15,062 nucleotides of DNA from Parvularculaceae bacterium. Its GTDB lineage: Bacteria; Pseudomonadota; Alphaproteobacteria; Caulobacterales; Parvularculaceae. Below the pieces are notes generated by a model that did not search any database, had not been told where the DNA came from, and saw nothing but the letters and a program-made list of their open reading frames with translations. Positions 6,592 through 14,196 of the stretch are shown in pieces; position 1 is the stretch's first letter, and each line of letters starts with the position of its first letter. The DNA is taken from NCBI GenBank assembly GCA_027080545.1, contig JALWRV010000307.1, positions 1 through 15,062 on the forward strand, in the 5' to 3' direction. The translations under genes and the position numbers were made by a program.

Positions 6592-8817
6592 ATGCGATTT
6601 ATTATTCTTTTCCTTTTGTCGAGCCTGGCCTTAGGGGCGTGTAGCGATAAGCCAGCGTCTGATGATGCGCCATCACAACAAAAAAACGAACAACAGGAGC
6701 AAGCGTTGCCCACACCACCAAAGGCAAAAAAAGAGCCAAAAGAGATTACCCAACAAGGCTATACGCGGGTTGATGATTATGCCTGGATGAAAGACGAAAA
6801 CTGGCAAGAGGTTTTGCGTGATACATCGGTATTGCGCGATGACATTCGCGAATATCTGGAAAAGGAAGTCGCCTATTATGAGGCGATGACCGCCGACTTG
6901 CAGCCCTTGCGTGAGACCTTGGTGGCCGAGATGCGCGGGCGCATTAAAGAAGATGATAGTTCGGTGCCGGTTAAAGATGGCGCTTTTGCCTATGGCAGCC
7001 GCTTTCGCACAGGCGGTGATTATCCGATATTTTTCCGCACCCCGCGTGATGGGGGCGAAGAAACCATTCTTTTTGATGGTGATGCGGAACGTGGGGATAG
7101 TGAGTTTTTCTCCATTGGCGGGGTTGAGCATAGCCCCGATCATCAATTATTGGCGATTGGGACCGATCGTCTTGGTTCGGAATATTACACCTTAGAGGTT
7201 CGCGATATTGCCACGGGCGAGACGGTCTCGGGGCCTATTGAGAGCACCGATGGTGGGGTGGTCTGGGCAGCAGACTCCAAAAGCTTTTTTTATGTAGAGC
7301 GCGATGATAATCAGCGCCCTAAATGGGTGAAATATCATGTGGTCGGAAGTGACCCGGCCGAAGACCGTCTGGTTTACGAAGAAGCCGATGACGGCATGTT
7401 TATTGGCATTGGTAAAACCCAAAGTGGCGACTTTATTGTCATCTATATTGGTGACCAGATAACCACGGAATATCGGATGATCCCGGCGGATAATCCAACC
7501 GCCGAGCCTTTTGTCTTTGCGCCGCGCCAAGCGGGAGAAGAATATTATCCAAGCCATCATGGCGATTGGTTCTATATTCGCACCAATCGCGATGGGGCGG
7601 TTGATTTTAAAATTATGAAAACCCCGGTTGATGCAACGGGTCGCGAAAATTGGGTGGATGTTTTACCCTATGAGCCGGGCACCATGATTTCCGACCTCAC
7701 CACATTTAAAGATTATATGGTCCGCTCTGAGCGCAAAGATGCGCGCCCCAGAATCATTATAGCCGATTATGAAGGCAATGAGCGGGAGATTAATTTTGAC
7801 CAACCCGCCTTTTCGGTGAGCTATTCTTCAGGCTATGAATATGACACTGACACCGTGCGCTATTATTATGAAAGCCCGTCACAGCCAGAGCAATTATTCG
7901 AATATAATATGGCCAGTGGCGAAAAAACCTTGTTGAAAACACAAGAAGTCCCCAGCGGGCATAATCCTGATCTTTATGTGGTCGAGCGCATGATCGCGGT
8001 GGCGGATGATGGCGCCGAAATTCCGGTCACGATTTTACGATTGAAATCAACACCGCTCGATGGCTCTGCGCCGGTCTTGTTGTATGGCTATGGCTCTTAC
8101 GGGGTCTATATTCCTGACGGTTTTTCCACATCGGTTCTCTCCATGGTCGATCGCGGGGTCATTTACGCATTGGCGCATATTCGTGGCGGTTCCGCACGCG
8201 GTCAGCAATGGTATCTTGACGGCAAGCTCGATAAAAAAATGAATACGTTCACCGATTTTGTGCGTGTCGGGGAAACTTTAGTGGAGAAAAATTACACCAG
8301 CCGACAAAGAATCATCATCTATGGCGGCTCTGCTGGCGGGTTGCTGGTGGGGGCGGCGCTTAATTTGGCTCCGGACTTGTGGGGCGGCGTGTTGGCGGCG
8401 GTACCGTTTGTAGATGTGATCAACACAATTTCTGATGAAAGCCTGCCGTTAACCCCGCCGGAATGGCCGGAATGGGGTGACCCCATTCGCACCAAAGAAG
8501 GCTATGAATGGATTGCGTCCTATTCGCCTTATGACAATATCAAAAAAGGCGAACCCTATCCGCCCGTCTTGGCAACCGGTGGGCTTGCGGATTATCGGGT
8601 TACCTATTGGGAAATGTCGAAATGGATCGCGCGCTTGCGTGATGAAACCAAAGGCGGCCCGTTTTTGTTGCGGATGAATATGGCGGCAGGCCATGGGGGC
8701 TCGGCGGCGCGGTTTGAGCGGCTTGAAGAGCGCGCCCATCTCTATGCCTTCGCCTTGGATATTTTCGGCCTCGCAGATGTGGAGCCTGTTCACCATAAGG
8801 CTGATGCGGCGGACTAA
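6592..8817 (+). CDS. Oligopeptidase B-type S9A serine peptidase, lipoprotein
   Basis: This 741-residue prolyl-oligopeptidase-family enzyme cleaves short peptides. The first 17 residues are a lipoprotein signal with lipobox 'LGAC' and Cys17 as lipidation site, followed by a Gln/Lys-rich linker to about residue 50. A seven-bladed propeller domain fills roughly residues 90-460, and the alpha/beta hydrolase domain follows. The catalytic triad is visible: Ser580 in GGSAGG, Asp667 in 'GLADYRV', and His701 in 'AGHGG'. 'DESLPLTPPEWPEWGDP' (Glu624 and Glu627) matches the oligopeptidase B segment linked to basic P1 specificity, so cleavage after Arg or Lys is likely. E. coli oligopeptidase B has no signal sequence, so the envelope location is notable. 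The ATG at 6592 has only a weak ribosome binding site. The gene appears monocistronic. Confidence 0.9.
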   Translation: MRFIILFLLSSLALGACSDKPASDDAPSQQKNEQQEQALPTPPKAKKEPKEITQQGYTRVDDYAWMKDENWQEVLRDTSVLRDDIREYLEKEVAYYEAMTADLQPLRETLVAEMRGRIKEDDSSVPVKDGAFAYGSRFRTGGDYPIFFRTPRDGGEETILFDGDAERGDSEFFSIGGVEHSPDHQLLAIGTDRLGSEYYTLEVRDIATGETVSGPIESTDGGVVWAADSKSFFYVERDDNQRPKWVKYHVVGSDPAEDRLVYEEADDGMFIGIGKTQSGDFIVIYIGDQITTEYRMIPADNPTAEPFVFAPRQAGEEYYPSHHGDWFYIRTNRDGAVDFKIMKTPVDATGRENWVDVLPYEPGTMISDLTTFKDYMVRSERKDARPRIIIADYEGNEREINFDQPAFSVSYSSGYEYDTDTVRYYYESPSQPEQLFEYNMASGEKTLLKTQEVPSGHNPDLYVVERMIAVADDGAEIPVTILRLKSTPLDGSAPVLLYGYGSYGVYIPDGFSTSVLSMVDRGVIYALAHIRGGSARGQQWYLDGKLDKKMNTFTDFVRVGETLVEKNYTSRQRIIIYGGSAGGLLVGAALNLAPDLWGGVLAAVPFVDVINTISDESLPLTPPEWPEWGDPIRTKEGYEWIASYSPYDNIKKGEPYPPVLATGGLADYRVTYWEMSKWIARLRDETKGGPFLLRMNMAAGHGGSAARFERLEERAHLYAFALDIFGLADVEPVHHKADAAD

Positions 8818-8848
8818 CCAAAGATCGGGGCTTCTTAATCGCTGACGA

Positions 8849-8877
8849 TGGGGCGCATGGTAACCACCAGCGCCCCA
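8849..8877 (+). terminator. Possible terminator hairpin after the peptidase gene
   Basis: TGGGGCGC (8849-8856) pairs perfectly with GCGCCCCA (8870-8877). The loop contains a further TGGT/ACCA stem. It begins 32 bases after the stop codon. No T tract follows, so intrinsic termination is doubtful; it could act with Rho or as a 3' stabilising hairpin. Confidence 0.4.
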
Positions 8878-9012
8878 ATCCCTTAGTACTGGATGAAGAA
8901 AAGTTGGTAATGGGCGCGCGGGGGGAGGCCAGACAGCAAGAGCAGCAAATAAAATCATTTATTCAGGCCTATGCAATTGCAACCGTGCGGCCGCGCGCCT
9001 AGATTGACTGAT

Positions 9013-9414
9013 ATGGCAAGACGATTTTCACATTCCGAGACAGGAGCGGGCAAAGGGCCCAGCCAGCGGCAATTGCGCGCGGGCGAGTTGTTGCGCCACA
9101 CTTTGGCAGAAATTTTTCAACGGGAAGATTTTCGCGACCCGGATTTGCGGGATGTCTCCATCACCATTTCAGAAGTGCGCCCCAGCCCCGATTTGCGCTC
9201 GGCAACCGTTTTTTGTCTGCCGCTCGGGGGGCAGGCCCAAGAAAGCGTGGTTAAAGCCTTGAACCGGGTGGCGGGGGAGGTGCAATTTTCCCTTGGCCGC
9301 AAGATCGAGCTGAAATTCACCCCGCAATTGCGCTTTCGCCTTGATAATAGTTTCGACGAGGCAAGCCATATTGATGCGCTGTTGGCAGAAGCCCACCGCA
9401 AGGACCGTGGCTGA
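9013..9414 (+). CDS. rbfA: Ribosome-binding factor A
   Basis: This cytoplasmic factor for late 30S subunit maturation binds near helix 1 of 16S rRNA. The protein has 133 residues from the chosen start (MARRFSHSE). Family features are 'SQRQLRAGELLRHTLAEIF' near the N-terminus, 'DVSITISEVRPSPDLRSATVF' in the middle (KH-type fold) and 'LRFRLDNSFDEASHIDALL' at the end. The frame is open upstream to an ATG at 8971, but those extra residues do not look like the family, so 9013 is preferred; no clear ribosome binding site is seen for either. In many bacteria rbfA lies between infB and truB. Here a peptidase gene precedes it and an unknown gene separates it from truB. Confidence 0.92.
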   Translation: MARRFSHSETGAGKGPSQRQLRAGELLRHTLAEIFQREDFRDPDLRDVSITISEVRPSPDLRSATVFCLPLGGQAQESVVKALNRVAGEVQFSLGRKIELKFTPQLRFRLDNSFDEASHIDALLAEAHRKDRG

Positions 9415-9549
9415 GGCCCTAGCCTCCCAATTAAAATAAAAATTATGTTTCAGCGCGAGACTCAAGCCCATTGTTTCGCTAATATGGGGGTTGGGATCGC
9501 CCAATGGCAGCATCAGGGGCAGCATGATGAGGCCGTGGCGATGTGTGGA

Positions 9550-9591
9550 TTAGTACGGGTTACTTAGTACGGGTTATTTTAAGTACGAGTT
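9550..9591 (+). repeat. Short tandem repeats upstream of the unknown 145-residue gene
   Basis: TTAGTACGGGTTA occurs exactly twice, at 9550-9562 and 9564-9576, with a 14-base period. A third, degenerate copy (TTAAGTACGAGTT) follows at 9579-9591. A weaker relic (GGGTACAGTTT) appears at 9609-9619, and a lone TTAGTAC is at 8883-8889. The block ends about 50 bases before the ATG at 9644, where operator repeats could sit. The binding protein, if any, is unknown. Confidence 0.55.
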
Positions 9592-9643
9592 TCCCCGTGC
9601 GATATTCTGGGTACAGTTTCGTAAGGTAAAGTGGGATAAGATT

Positions 9644-10081
9644 ATGTTTTTCTGGAAGAAAAAGAATGACACCGAAGATTTTGTAGAGACATTGTCCGAC
9701 GACAATCAATTGCCGGAGCCAAATGAGCAAGCGGCTGAACGCCGCCGTGAAAAGCTCAGCTCTTTTGCCTCCAAAGGGGAATCTGAAGAGCGGGGCAAGG
9801 GGGAGATGGCAGACGCGTCCAGCGACGAGGTCAAGCTGTTTCCGGGCTTTACCGATAAGGGCTTCGATGTGGGCTATGCGATTTGGCAGGGCGAGACCGA
9901 GGGGGCCGGGCCGGAAAAAGGCGCCCCAACGCTGGTCATGCGCTGGCGCGGTGAGACAAATTGGTTTCCGGTGCCGCCAGAGTTCAATAAAGCCTTTATG
10001 CAGGTCATCAATGATATTGAGCGCGACAATGGCCTGGGCGCCTTGCTTGCCTCTTATGGCTATGATGTGGAAGGCGCTTAA
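9644..10081 (+). CDS. Unrecognised 145-residue protein
   Basis: I do not recognise this protein. It starts with a basic patch (MFFWKKKN), continues through a charged, probably disordered segment to about residue 60 rich in Glu, Lys and Ser, and ends with a compact-looking domain of about 80 residues ('FPGFTDKGFDVGYAIWQGE', 'PTLVMRWRGETNWFPVPPEF', 'GALLASYGYDVEGA'). No signal peptide or membrane segment is present, so it is likely cytoplasmic. Codon use resembles the neighbours, which supports a real gene. It lies between rbfA and truB on the same strand but has its own upstream gap with tandem repeats, and a hairpin follows it. Function in ribosome or RNA maturation would be guesswork. Confidence 0.75.
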   Translation: MFFWKKKNDTEDFVETLSDDNQLPEPNEQAAERRREKLSSFASKGESEERGKGEMADASSDEVKLFPGFTDKGFDVGYAIWQGETEGAGPEKGAPTLVMRWRGETNWFPVPPEFNKAFMQVINDIERDNGLGALLASYGYDVEGA

Positions 10082-10116
10082 AGGTCAAGCTGCCACGAGC
10101 CCCCTCTATTGTTAGA

Positions 10117-10141
10117 TCTTGTTCGCACAAGAAGGGTTTTT
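10117..10141 (+). terminator. Weak terminator after the 145-residue gene
   Basis: TCTTGT (10117-10122) pairs with ACAAGA (10127-10132) around a TCGC tetraloop. AGGG and then TTTTT (10137-10141) follow. The stem is short and A/T-rich, and the T run starts four bases after it, so efficiency is uncertain. Confidence 0.4.
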
Positions 10142-10145
10142 CAAA

Positions 10146-10213
10146 GACCGCCTCTTAACGATCGGCCCTCAAGGCCGTCCCTTGATGACCGTCCCTTAAA
10201 GACTGTCCTTATG
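10146..10213 (+). repeat. Five degenerate tandem repeats before truB
   Basis: Five head-to-tail units of 13-14 bases start at 10146, 10160, 10174, 10187 and 10201. The core is GACCGTCCCTTAA; for example 10187-10200 is GACCGTCCCTTAAA and 10146-10159 is GACCGCCTCTTAAC. Unit 2 is the most diverged. The 3' boundary is the terminator-like arm at 10215-10222 (GGGCGGTC), with which units 1, 4 and 5 can each pair. No open reading frame of interest covers the block. Confidence 0.6.
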
Positions 10214-10226
10214 GGGGCGGTCTTTT
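10198..10226 (+). terminator. Terminator-like hairpin using the last repeat unit
   Basis: AAAGACTGTCC (10198-10208) pairs with GGGCGGTCTTT (10215-10225), including two G-U pairs, around a six-base loop, and runs into a short T tract. The upstream AAAGACCGCC (10143-10152) is a perfect ten-base complement of the same 3' arm, so alternative folds compete. This could end transcription of the upstream gene or attenuate transcription into truB. Confidence 0.55.
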
Positions 10227-10237
10227 GCTGCGATCGC

Positions 10238-10255
10238 TTTTCAACAGTTTGAAAA
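10238..10255 (+). other. A/T-rich perfect hairpin upstream of truB
   Basis: TTTTCAA (10238-10244) and TTGAAAA (10249-10255) form a perfect seven-base stem with a CAGT loop. T-rich DNA follows (T7 at 10262-10268 and T6 at 10274-10279). It lies about 65 bases before the truB start and could be a second terminator, an operator or part of a leader structure. Confidence 0.4.
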
Positions 10256-10318
10256 TAGGGCTTTTTTTCCTCATTTTTTGCTGCCAAAAGCGTCTGGCAA
10301 TTGAGGAGAATGGTTCGG

Positions 10319-11278
10319 ATGGGAAGAAGGCGCAAAAAGGGCCGTAAGGTACATGGCTGGCTGGTGCTGGATAAGCCCTATGATTTCGGCTCAACCGAAG
10401 CAGTGGGCAAGCTGCGCTGGCTATTCGAGGCGCAAAAGGTGGGCCATGGCGGCACGCTTGACCCATTGGCCACGGGTATTTTGCCAATCGCTTTTGGCGA
10501 AGCGACTAAAACCATTCCCTTTATTCAAGACGGGTTGAAAACCTATCGCTTCACCGCCTGCTGGGGGGAAGGGCGCGATTCCGACGATCGGGAAGGGGCC
10601 ATTATCGCCCGATCAGACAAACGCCCGGACCGTGCCGCTATCGAGGCCGTTTTGCCAAGCTTTACCGGCGATATCGAACAAATCCCCCCCAGCTTTTCCG
10701 CCATCAAAATTGATGGGGAGCGCGCCTATGATCTGGCTCGAGATGGGGCCCCCCCACAGCTTCAGGCGCGGCCGGTCCATATTTATTCTCTGCAGCTTGT
10801 AGACATACCCGATGCGGATCATGCGGTTTTTGAAGCGGTCACCGGCAAGGGCACCTATGTGCGGGCGCTGGTGCGCGATATGGCTGAGGCTCTGGGCACT
10901 TGTGGCCATGTCGCCGGGCTGCGGCGCACCCGGGTCGGGCCATTTGGCGAGGACATGGCGGTGGATTTTGCGCAGATGACGGGCAATGAAATGGCCGATG
11001 TGCCCCGCGAGGCGGTGGACCCGGAGGGCTTAGTTGATTTCTTGCTGCCCATTGAGGCGGCTTTGGCGGACTATCCTTCGGTCAGCCTTGGCGGGGTCGA
11101 GACACAAAAGCTACAGCGGGGGCAATCGGTGGTGCTGGCGCCCCCCGTGGCCAGCGGGGTGCGGGGGGATTTGCGCGGTGAAGTGCCGGTGGTGGTGGCC
11201 ATGGCCCATGAAGAGGCCATAGGGGTCTGTTCATTGGATGGGTTGACCTTGAAGCCCAGCCGTATTTTCGTTCGCTAG
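10319..11278 (+). CDS. truB: tRNA pseudouridine(55) synthase
   Basis: TruB converts U55 to pseudouridine in the T-arm of tRNAs. From the chosen ATG it has 319 residues. 'VHGWLVLDKPYDFGST' is the N-terminal family motif. The catalytic Asp48 lies in 'GHGGTLDPLATGILP', at the same number as in E. coli TruB. 'FTGDIEQIPPSFSAIKIDGERAYDLAR' and 'GKGTYVRALVRDMAEALG' are further signatures. A C-terminal domain with 'GLTLKPSRIFVR' ends the protein. TTG at 10301 and ATG at 10310 are in frame, but GAGGAG at 10303-10308 would overlap or crowd them, so 10319 is chosen (ten-base spacing). No rpsO follows, although it is the usual neighbour. A structured 237-base gap precedes the gene. Confidence 0.95.
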   Translation: MGRRRKKGRKVHGWLVLDKPYDFGSTEAVGKLRWLFEAQKVGHGGTLDPLATGILPIAFGEATKTIPFIQDGLKTYRFTACWGEGRDSDDREGAIIARSDKRPDRAAIEAVLPSFTGDIEQIPPSFSAIKIDGERAYDLARDGAPPQLQARPVHIYSLQLVDIPDADHAVFEAVTGKGTYVRALVRDMAEALGTCGHVAGLRRTRVGPFGEDMAVDFAQMTGNEMADVPREAVDPEGLVDFLLPIEAALADYPSVSLGGVETQKLQRGQSVVLAPPVASGVRGDLRGEVPVVVAMAHEEAIGVCSLDGLTLKPSRIFVR

Positions 11279-11398
11279 ACCGACATTTCATGCTGCTTGC
11301 CTTGAGGGGGCGGGATGGACTAGCCTTTTCGCCAAGAGGGTTTATCGGGGTGATGGCCATTTGACCGTTTGCGCATAGACGCATTTTTGGGAGCAGAT

Positions 11399-12844
11399 AT
11401 GATGACAGGTTCCGCGACATGGATGAAATTTTTTGCTGTCGGCGCCATGGCGCTGGCCCTGACCGCTTGCGGCGGCGGCAAAAAGGAAGAAAGTGAGGAT
11501 GTGACGGCGCGCCTGCCCAATCCGGATCCCTATCCTTCCACCTATCAGCCCTGGGCGTCGACCCCGACCCTGATAGAAGGGGCCACCCTGTTGCTGGGCA
11601 ATGGGGAGCGCATTGATAATGGCGCGATTTTAATGCGCGACGGGGTTATCGATAAGGTGGGCAAAACCGGTGAGGTCAAGCTGCCGAAGGGCAAGGGCGA
11701 AAAAATTGATGCCAAGGGGCGCTATGTGACACCGGGGATCATCGACGCCCACTCCCATTTGGGGGTCTATCCGTCTCCGGGCTTTTCTTCCATGTCCGAT
11801 GGGAATGAGGCCACCGCCCCCAATACGGCCGGTGTGTGGGCGGAACATTCCGTATGGCCTCACGATCCCGGCTTTACCCGGGCTTTGGCGGGGGGCATCA
11901 CGGCCTTACAAATTCTCCCCGGATCGGCCAACCTATTTGGCGGTCGTTCGGTGACATTGAAAAATGTGCCCGCGCGAACGGTGCAGGAAATGAAATTTCC
12001 CGGGGCTCCTTACGGTATTAAAATGGCCTGCGGAGAAAACCCCAAGCGGGTCTATCAAAATTCCGGCCCGTCTACCCGGATGGGCAATTTTCGGGGCTAT
12101 CGCAACGCGTGGATAGAGGCCACCGCCTATAAGAAAAAATGGGATGATTATGCCGCCAAGCTGGAAAGCGGTGAAGACGCAGGCGATCCGCCGGGACGTG
12201 ATTTGAAACTGGAAACCCTGGCCGGTGTCTTGTCGGGCGATTTGTTTGTCAATATGCACTGCTATCGCGGTGACGAGATGGTGCAGGTTTTGGATATGGC
12301 CAAAGAGTTTGGTTATAAGGTTTCGGCCTTTCACCACGTAGTTGAAGGCTATAAAATTGCCGACCGCCTCGCCGAAGAAGGGGTGTGTGCTGCGGTCTGG
12401 GCTGATTGGTGGGGCTTTAAATTAGAAGCCTATGATAGCGTGCGCGAAAATGCAGCGCTTATCCATAATCAACCAAACGGTTGTGCGATTATTCATTCGG
12501 ATTCAGGTGTCGGTATTCAACGGCTCAATCAAGAAGCCGCCAAAGCCATGGCGGACGGGCGCAATCTCGGTATCGATATTCCCGAACGCGAGGCGATAAA
12601 ATGGTTGACCTCAAACCCCGCCAAGGCGCTGCATATCGAAGATAAGGTTGGCACATTGGAAGCGGGAAAAATGGCCGATATTGTGGTGTGGAGCCGCACG
12701 CCATTTTCCGTCTATGCCAAGGCTGATTTGGTATTTATCGATGGGGCGTTGATGTATGATCGGTCTGACCCGTCTACCAGTCCGCGTACGGATTTTGAAA
12801 TTGGTCAAGAAGATAACACCATGTTGGGAGGGGCGGGACAATGA
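11399..12844 (+). CDS. Lipoprotein amidohydrolase (imidazolonepropionase-like)
   Basis: This is a metal-dependent amidohydrolase-superfamily enzyme of 481 residues, with unknown substrate. The N-terminus is a lipoprotein signal with lipobox 'LTAC' and lipidated Cys24, so it acts in the envelope. A small beta-sandwich half ('LIEGATLLLGNGERIDNGAI') leads into the TIM barrel. Metal-binding residues are visible: His118 and His120 in 'IDAHSHLG', further histidines at His287 and His312/His313, and Asp368 in 'HSDSG'. The C-terminal 'LTSNPAKALHIEDKVGTLEA' plus 'GKMADIVVW' is typical of the family. The frame is open to a TTG at 11369, but the lipoprotein signal and GGGAG at 11389-11393 favour ATG 11399 (11402 is also possible). 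The stop overlaps the next gene by four bases. Confidence 0.88.
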   Translation: MMTGSATWMKFFAVGAMALALTACGGGKKEESEDVTARLPNPDPYPSTYQPWASTPTLIEGATLLLGNGERIDNGAILMRDGVIDKVGKTGEVKLPKGKGEKIDAKGRYVTPGIIDAHSHLGVYPSPGFSSMSDGNEATAPNTAGVWAEHSVWPHDPGFTRALAGGITALQILPGSANLFGGRSVTLKNVPARTVQEMKFPGAPYGIKMACGENPKRVYQNSGPSTRMGNFRGYRNAWIEATAYKKKWDDYAAKLESGEDAGDPPGRDLKLETLAGVLSGDLFVNMHCYRGDEMVQVLDMAKEFGYKVSAFHHVVEGYKIADRLAEEGVCAAVWADWWGFKLEAYDSVRENAALIHNQPNGCAIIHSDSGVGIQRLNQEAAKAMADGRNLGIDIPEREAIKWLTSNPAKALHIEDKVGTLEAGKMADIVVWSRTPFSVYAKADLVFIDGALMYDRSDPSTSPRTDFEIGQEDNTMLGGAGQ

Positions 12845-14172
12845 GCACGCTAATGACAAAACTATTTAAATCAGCGGCTACAATCCTTGCGGCTGGCGCT
12901 TTTTCCCTTTCCTTTTCTCTTTCGGTGACGATGGCGCAAACCATTGCTATCACCAATGCGGAAATTCATCTGGCCGGTCCAACCAATGCCCCGCGCACCA
13001 TCTCCAATGGCACCATCATCATTGAAAATGGATTAATTCGCGCCGTGGGGCCGCAAGTAGAAGCACCGTTAAACGCGACCGTGATCAATGCAGAAGGTAA
13101 ACCCGTAACCCCCGGCCTGTTCGCGGCCTTAACATCGGTGGGGTTGGTAGAAATTTCCTTGAACGATGACGCCAATGAAACCAGTCCGGATTGGGGCTTT
13201 CCCTTATCTGCCTCTCTCCATGCCAGCGATGCGTTGAATACAGATTCGTCGATCATTGCGATATCGCGCTCTGGGGGCGTCACCCGTGTCTATACCACCC
13301 CAAACCCTGGGGATAAATTGTTTGGCGGTTGCGGCTTGGTGATGGATTTGTCCGGCTCGGACAATCCGATCAGCGGTGATTGCTTGGCGCAAAGTGCGGT
13401 CATGGGGCTTTCGGGGGCACGGCGCGCGGGCAACACCAAGACCGGGGCCATGGCGTTACTGCGTTATTGGCTTGATGAAGCGCTGATCTATCAACGCGCC
13501 CCGGGCACATTCCGTTCGCGGCCCAATGATACGGGGTTGAGCTTGCCGGACATTCAAGCCTTGGTGCCGGTGGCGATGGGCCAACAGCCCTTGTTGGTAG
13601 AGGTTAATAGCGCCCCGGATATTCGTCGCCTTATCGACTTGCAACAGGAATATGGATTGAAACTAATATTGGTTTCCGCCCGAGAGGCGTGGCGGCTGGC
13701 GGATGAATTGGCAGCCGCCAATATTCCGGTGATCATAAACCCGGCAGATAATCTGCCTGAAAATTTTGAATCCATGGGCGCCACCTTGGCCAATGCCGCG
13801 CGGTTGATGGATGCGGGCGTGGTGGTGGCCTTTTACGATAATGATATTGGCTATACCCATAATGTGCGCCTGCTGCCGCAATTGGCAGGGAATGCCGCCG
13901 CCAATGGGGTTGACCATGAAGAAGCCCTCGCCGCGATCACCCTTAACCCGGCAAAAATTTGGGGGTTGGAGAGCGAGCTTGGCACCGTACAGGCGGGCAA
14001 GATTGCCGATTTGGTGATCTGGGATGGCGATCCGCTGGAGGTGACCTCAAGGCCTACCCATATTTTTATCAACGGGGCTGAGGCCTCTTTGGAAAATCGC
14101 CAAAGCCTGTTGGCGAAACGCTATAAGGATTTGACCAGAGGCGATCGCCCACCGGCATGGAAGGGTGACTAA
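12841..14172 (+). CDS. Exported amidohydrolase homologue lacking the metal-binding HxH
   Basis: This 443-residue protein is a paralogue-like partner of the preceding amidohydrolase. It has a Sec signal with likely cleavage after Ala32 ('VTMA|QTIAI'). The beta-sandwich start ('IAITNAEIHLAG') and the C-terminal 'ITLNPAKIWGLESELGTVQA' plus 'GKIADLVIWDGDP' are clearly amidohydrolase. The HxH site is not: where the neighbour has AHSH, this protein has ALTS (Leu97 and Ser99) within 'VTPGLFAALTSVGLVEI'. The HSDSG segment is also changed, to 'FYDNDIGYTH'. It is therefore probably catalytically impaired or uses a different site. The ATG overlaps the upstream stop (ATGA), implying coupled translation and perhaps a heteromer with a fixed ratio. 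Confidence 0.85.
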   Translation: MSTLMTKLFKSAATILAAGAFSLSFSLSVTMAQTIAITNAEIHLAGPTNAPRTISNGTIIIENGLIRAVGPQVEAPLNATVINAEGKPVTPGLFAALTSVGLVEISLNDDANETSPDWGFPLSASLHASDALNTDSSIIAISRSGGVTRVYTTPNPGDKLFGGCGLVMDLSGSDNPISGDCLAQSAVMGLSGARRAGNTKTGAMALLRYWLDEALIYQRAPGTFRSRPNDTGLSLPDIQALVPVAMGQQPLLVEVNSAPDIRRLIDLQQEYGLKLILVSAREAWRLADELAAANIPVIINPADNLPENFESMGATLANAARLMDAGVVVAFYDNDIGYTHNVRLLPQLAGNAAANGVDHEEALAAITLNPAKIWGLESELGTVQAGKIADLVIWDGDPLEVTSRPTHIFINGAEASLENRQSLLAKRYKDLTRGDRPPAWKGD

Positions 14173-14196
14173 AGATCAAGGCAATAGAGGGTTTGT

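Noticed and set aside
8971..9012. Upstream ATG as a longer start for rbfA
   Set aside because: The added residues (MQLQPCGRAPRLTD) do not resemble the family, and the family-like N-terminus begins at 9013.
9169..9525. Minus-strand frame whose first part (9525 to about 9415) reads like protein, including 'LPLGDPNPHISETMGLSLAL'
   Set aside because: Two thirds of it is antisense to rbfA, it has no recognisable family, and an in-frame stop lies just upstream. At most a gene remnant.
9445..9567. Plus-strand 40-codon frame between rbfA and the 145-residue gene
   Set aside because: No ribosome binding site, no family resemblance, and it ends inside the tandem repeats.
10146..10213. Tandem repeats considered as a CRISPR array
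   Set aside because: Units are 13-14 bases, directly abutting and degenerate, with no spacers and no cas genes nearby.
10301..10312. TTG 10301 or ATG 10310 as the truB start
   Set aside because: The only good ribosome binding site, GAGGAG at 10303-10308, overlaps or touches these codons; ATG 10319 has workable spacing.
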